This document shows positions 6,536 through 7,364 of a stretch of 7,364 bases of DNA, in pieces. The DNA comes from DRGV01 sp018903055 [NCBI: bacterium] (GTDB taxonomy: Bacteria; UBP18; UBA7526): contig JAHIPW010000185.1 in NCBI GenBank assembly GCA_018903055.1, positions 1 through 7,364 on the forward strand, read 5' to 3'. The first letter of the stretch is position 1, and every line of letters starts with the position of its first letter. The notes under the pieces were generated by a model. It saw nothing but the letters and a program-made list of their open reading frames with translations, did not search any database and was not told the origin of the DNA. Both the position numbers and the translations under genes were made by a program.

Positions 6536-6542
6536 AGAGAGG
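6536..6542 (+). promoter_or_regulatory. Ribosome binding site deciding the secG start
   Basis: AGAGAGG ends 7 nt before the ATG at 6550 but only 1 nt before the in-frame GTG at 6544. The spacing favours ATG 6550 as the true start. Confidence 0.65.
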
Positions 6543-6549
6543 TGTGAAG

Positions 6550-6843
6550 ATGACTAATTTAATTCTGGGAATCCATATCGTGGCAAGTCTCTTATTAATT
6601 CTTATTGTTCTTATGCAGTCGGCTAAAGGGGGAGGTCTGGGAGGAGCCTTTGGGGGAGTAACCGAGACCGCCTTTGGTGCTCAGGCAGGGACCTTTCTAA
6701 CCAGACTCACCACCACCCTGGCCATTCTCTTTATGGTTACCTCTCTGACCTTAGCCGTTTTCTCCTCTAAAAAGAGAGTTTCTGTTATGGAGAAAGAGCC
6801 CACAGTAGAGACCATCCCGGAAGAGACTCCAGAGGACGAATAA
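6550..6843 (+). CDS. secG: Preprotein translocase subunit SecG
   Basis: 97 residues from the preferred ATG; a GTG two codons earlier is less likely because it almost touches the ribosome site. SecG is the small third subunit of the SecYEG channel and supports SecA-driven protein export. Two membrane helices are evident: about 3-22 (LILGIHIVASLLLILIVLMQ) and about 52-70 (TTTLAILFMVTSLTLAVF). Between them lies the conserved cytoplasmic loop SAKGGGLGGAFGG, followed by the FG-x-x-A-G-x-F-L-x-R-L-T motif. The tail is acidic (PEETPEDE), as is common. No tpiA lies upstream, although pgk-tpiA-secG is a frequent order; downstream is tRNA-Leu(GAG), as in E. coli secG-leuU. A repeat separates it from pgk, and whether both share a transcript cannot be told from sequence. 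Confidence 0.95.
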   Translation: MTNLILGIHIVASLLLILIVLMQSAKGGGLGGAFGGVTETAFGAQAGTFLTRLTTTLAILFMVTSLTLAVFSSKKRVSVMEKEPTVETIPEETPEDE

Positions 6844-6865
6844 CTGGATTTTTCGTTCGTCTATA

Positions 6866-7034
6866 GAAAATAGAGATCGGTTGTTAGAAAACGGAAATCG
6901 GTAGGGAGAACGGAAAACCCCGTAAAGCCGCTTCGCGTCAACGGGGCAGGCAGAAAACGGATTTCACTATTTACCCCGTTAGATGGCGAAGCCTATCTAA
7001 TGGGGCAGTTTTCGAATTTCTGTCAACTATTTTC
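6866..7034. repeat. Imperfect inverted repeat with two hairpins between secG and tRNA-Leu
   Basis: The outer arms GAAAATAG (6866-6873) and CTATTTTC (7027-7034) are perfect complements. Further in are related words (GAAAACGGAAATCGG at 6887-6902, GAACGGAAAA at 6908-6917, GAAAACGGATTTC at 6953-6965, and TTTTCGAATTTCTG at 7009-7022 on the opposite arm). One inner hairpin is CCCCGT / ACGGGG (6918-6923, 6941-6946); the other is the stem at 6974-7005. The layout resembles the gap-pgk and pgk-secG spacers but uses different words. No gene is seen here. Confidence 0.6.
6974..7012 (+). terminator. Strong hairpin, possible secG terminator
   Basis: CCCCGTTAGAT (6974-6984) pairs with ATCTAATGGGG (6995-7005), 11 bp with one G-U, and the stem continues through GGC-GAA-GCC at the tip with one bulged T. 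It is followed by CAGTTTTC, a weak T-run. It could end the secG transcript ahead of the tRNA, or be one of the spacer's structural hairpins. Confidence 0.4.
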
Positions 7035-7068
7035 GAATGATGCAGAGTCCAGTAGCTAAGTTATAGAA

Positions 7069-7153
7069 GGGCTGGTGGCGGAATTGGTATACGCGCACGT
7101 TTGAGGGGCGTGTGGGGTAACCCGTGGAGGTTCAAGTCCTCTCCAGCCCACCA
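7069..7153 (+). tRNA. tRNA-Leu (anticodon GAG), CCA encoded
   Basis: An 85-nt class II tRNA. The acceptor stem is GGGCTGG (7069-7075) with CCAGCCC (7143-7149), discriminator A, and CCA encoded at 7151-7153. The D arm is GCGGAATTGGTATACGC. The anticodon stem CACGT / GCGTG encloses the loop TTGAGGG, with anticodon GAG at 7103-7105 for CUC/CUU leucine codons. The long variable arm TGGGGTAACCCGT folds as GGG/CCC. The T arm is GGAGG-TTCAAGT-CCTCT. All stems pair, with one U-G pair at the end of the anticodon stem and one G-U in the T stem. No convincing promoter is seen directly upstream, so transcription from secG is possible unless the hairpin at 6974-7005 terminates it. Confidence 0.96.
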
Positions 7154-7159
7154 AATTTA

Positions 7160-7298
7160 TCGGGATGGGAGTTATCTCGTGCCCCGACTTTCTGTCGGGG
7201 TCGTCCGCACCATCCCGAGCCCTTCGCCTATGGCTCAGGATACCTCGGCGAAGTATCCCGCCCCTCTGGGGTTCTCGTCCCGAGACCCCGACGGGGTC
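7160..7298. repeat. Cluster of GC-rich hairpins after the tRNA
   Basis: The outer stem TCGGGATGG / CCATCCCGA (7160-7168, 7210-7218) encloses CCCCGAC-TTTCT-GTCGGGG (7182-7200). Next come GAGCC / GGCTC (7217-7221, 7232-7236), GGATAC / GTATCC (7238-7243, 7253-7258), CCCC-TCT-GGGG (7261-7271) and GACCCC-GAC-GGGGTC (7284-7298). The first may help end or process the tRNA transcript but lacks a T-tract. No coding sequence is supported from 7154 to the window end. Confidence 0.7.
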
Positions 7299-7364
7299 GA
7301 GGGAAGGCAAAGCCGAGGGGCGATAGCGAAAGACTTCCTTATAATCTCCAATGGGATAAGGCTT

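Noticed and set aside
6544-6549. GTG at 6544 as the secG start
   Set aside because: It lies 1 nt from the AGAGAGG ribosome site; ATG 6550 has proper spacing and matches the family N-terminus.
7056-7310. Minus-strand open frame containing VGWRGLEPPRVTPHAPQT
   Set aside because: This is the antisense of the tRNA-Leu gene plus hairpin sequence, a well-known false protein family generated by tRNA genes.

Overview
The window looks like ordinary chromosomal DNA from an uncultured diderm (outer-membrane) bacterium. Two LptF/LptG-type permeases imply lipopolysaccharide export. The proteins are rich in AGA/AGG arginine and ATA isoleucine codons. The intergenic style (short repeated words folded into long imperfect inverted repeats) reminds me of candidate-phylum genomes such as Omnitrophota, but I cannot fix the phylum from sequence alone. 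The standard genetic code fits all genes.

Layout, left to right: (1) the 3' end of an unidentified gene with an OB-fold-like tail (1-141). (2) The C-terminal half of a SpoVG-like gene (232-396) whose N-terminal half is broken. (3) A 256-nt gene-free stretch of degenerate direct repeats (397-652). (4) A minus-strand pair, lptF (2828-1728) then lptG (1726-653), one base apart, forming the transmembrane half of the LPS transporter. (5) A 290-nt divergent intergenic region with a 7-bp tandem repeat and two back-to-back promoters that appear to share one palindromic -35 box. (6) comF-like phosphoribosyltransferase (3119-3841), probably leaderless. (7) gap (3990-4985), with its own good promoter overlapping the comF stop and a structured leader. 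(8) pgk (5172-6362). (9) secG (6550-6843; the ATG at 6550 is preferred over the GTG at 6544). (10) tRNA-Leu(GAG) with encoded CCA (7069-7153), followed by a GC-rich cluster of hairpins to the end.

gap and pgk catalyse consecutive steps of lower glycolysis/gluconeogenesis. The tpiA gene that often sits between pgk and secG is absent. The secG - tRNA-Leu(GAG) adjacency is also found in E. coli (secG-leuU), so this small piece of synteny appears ancient.

The coding content is conventional. The unusual material is intergenic. Most gaps carry a different set of short words, often 7 bp long (TAGTTGA, TWAACCG, TTAACAG/TTCGGAG), arranged as tandem arrays and as nested inverted repeats that would give long hairpins in RNA. 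One 28-bp element recurs just upstream of both lptF and pgk, where it supplies or adjoins the ribosome binding site. I saw no CRISPR array, insertion sequence, integrase, toxin-antitoxin or defence gene.
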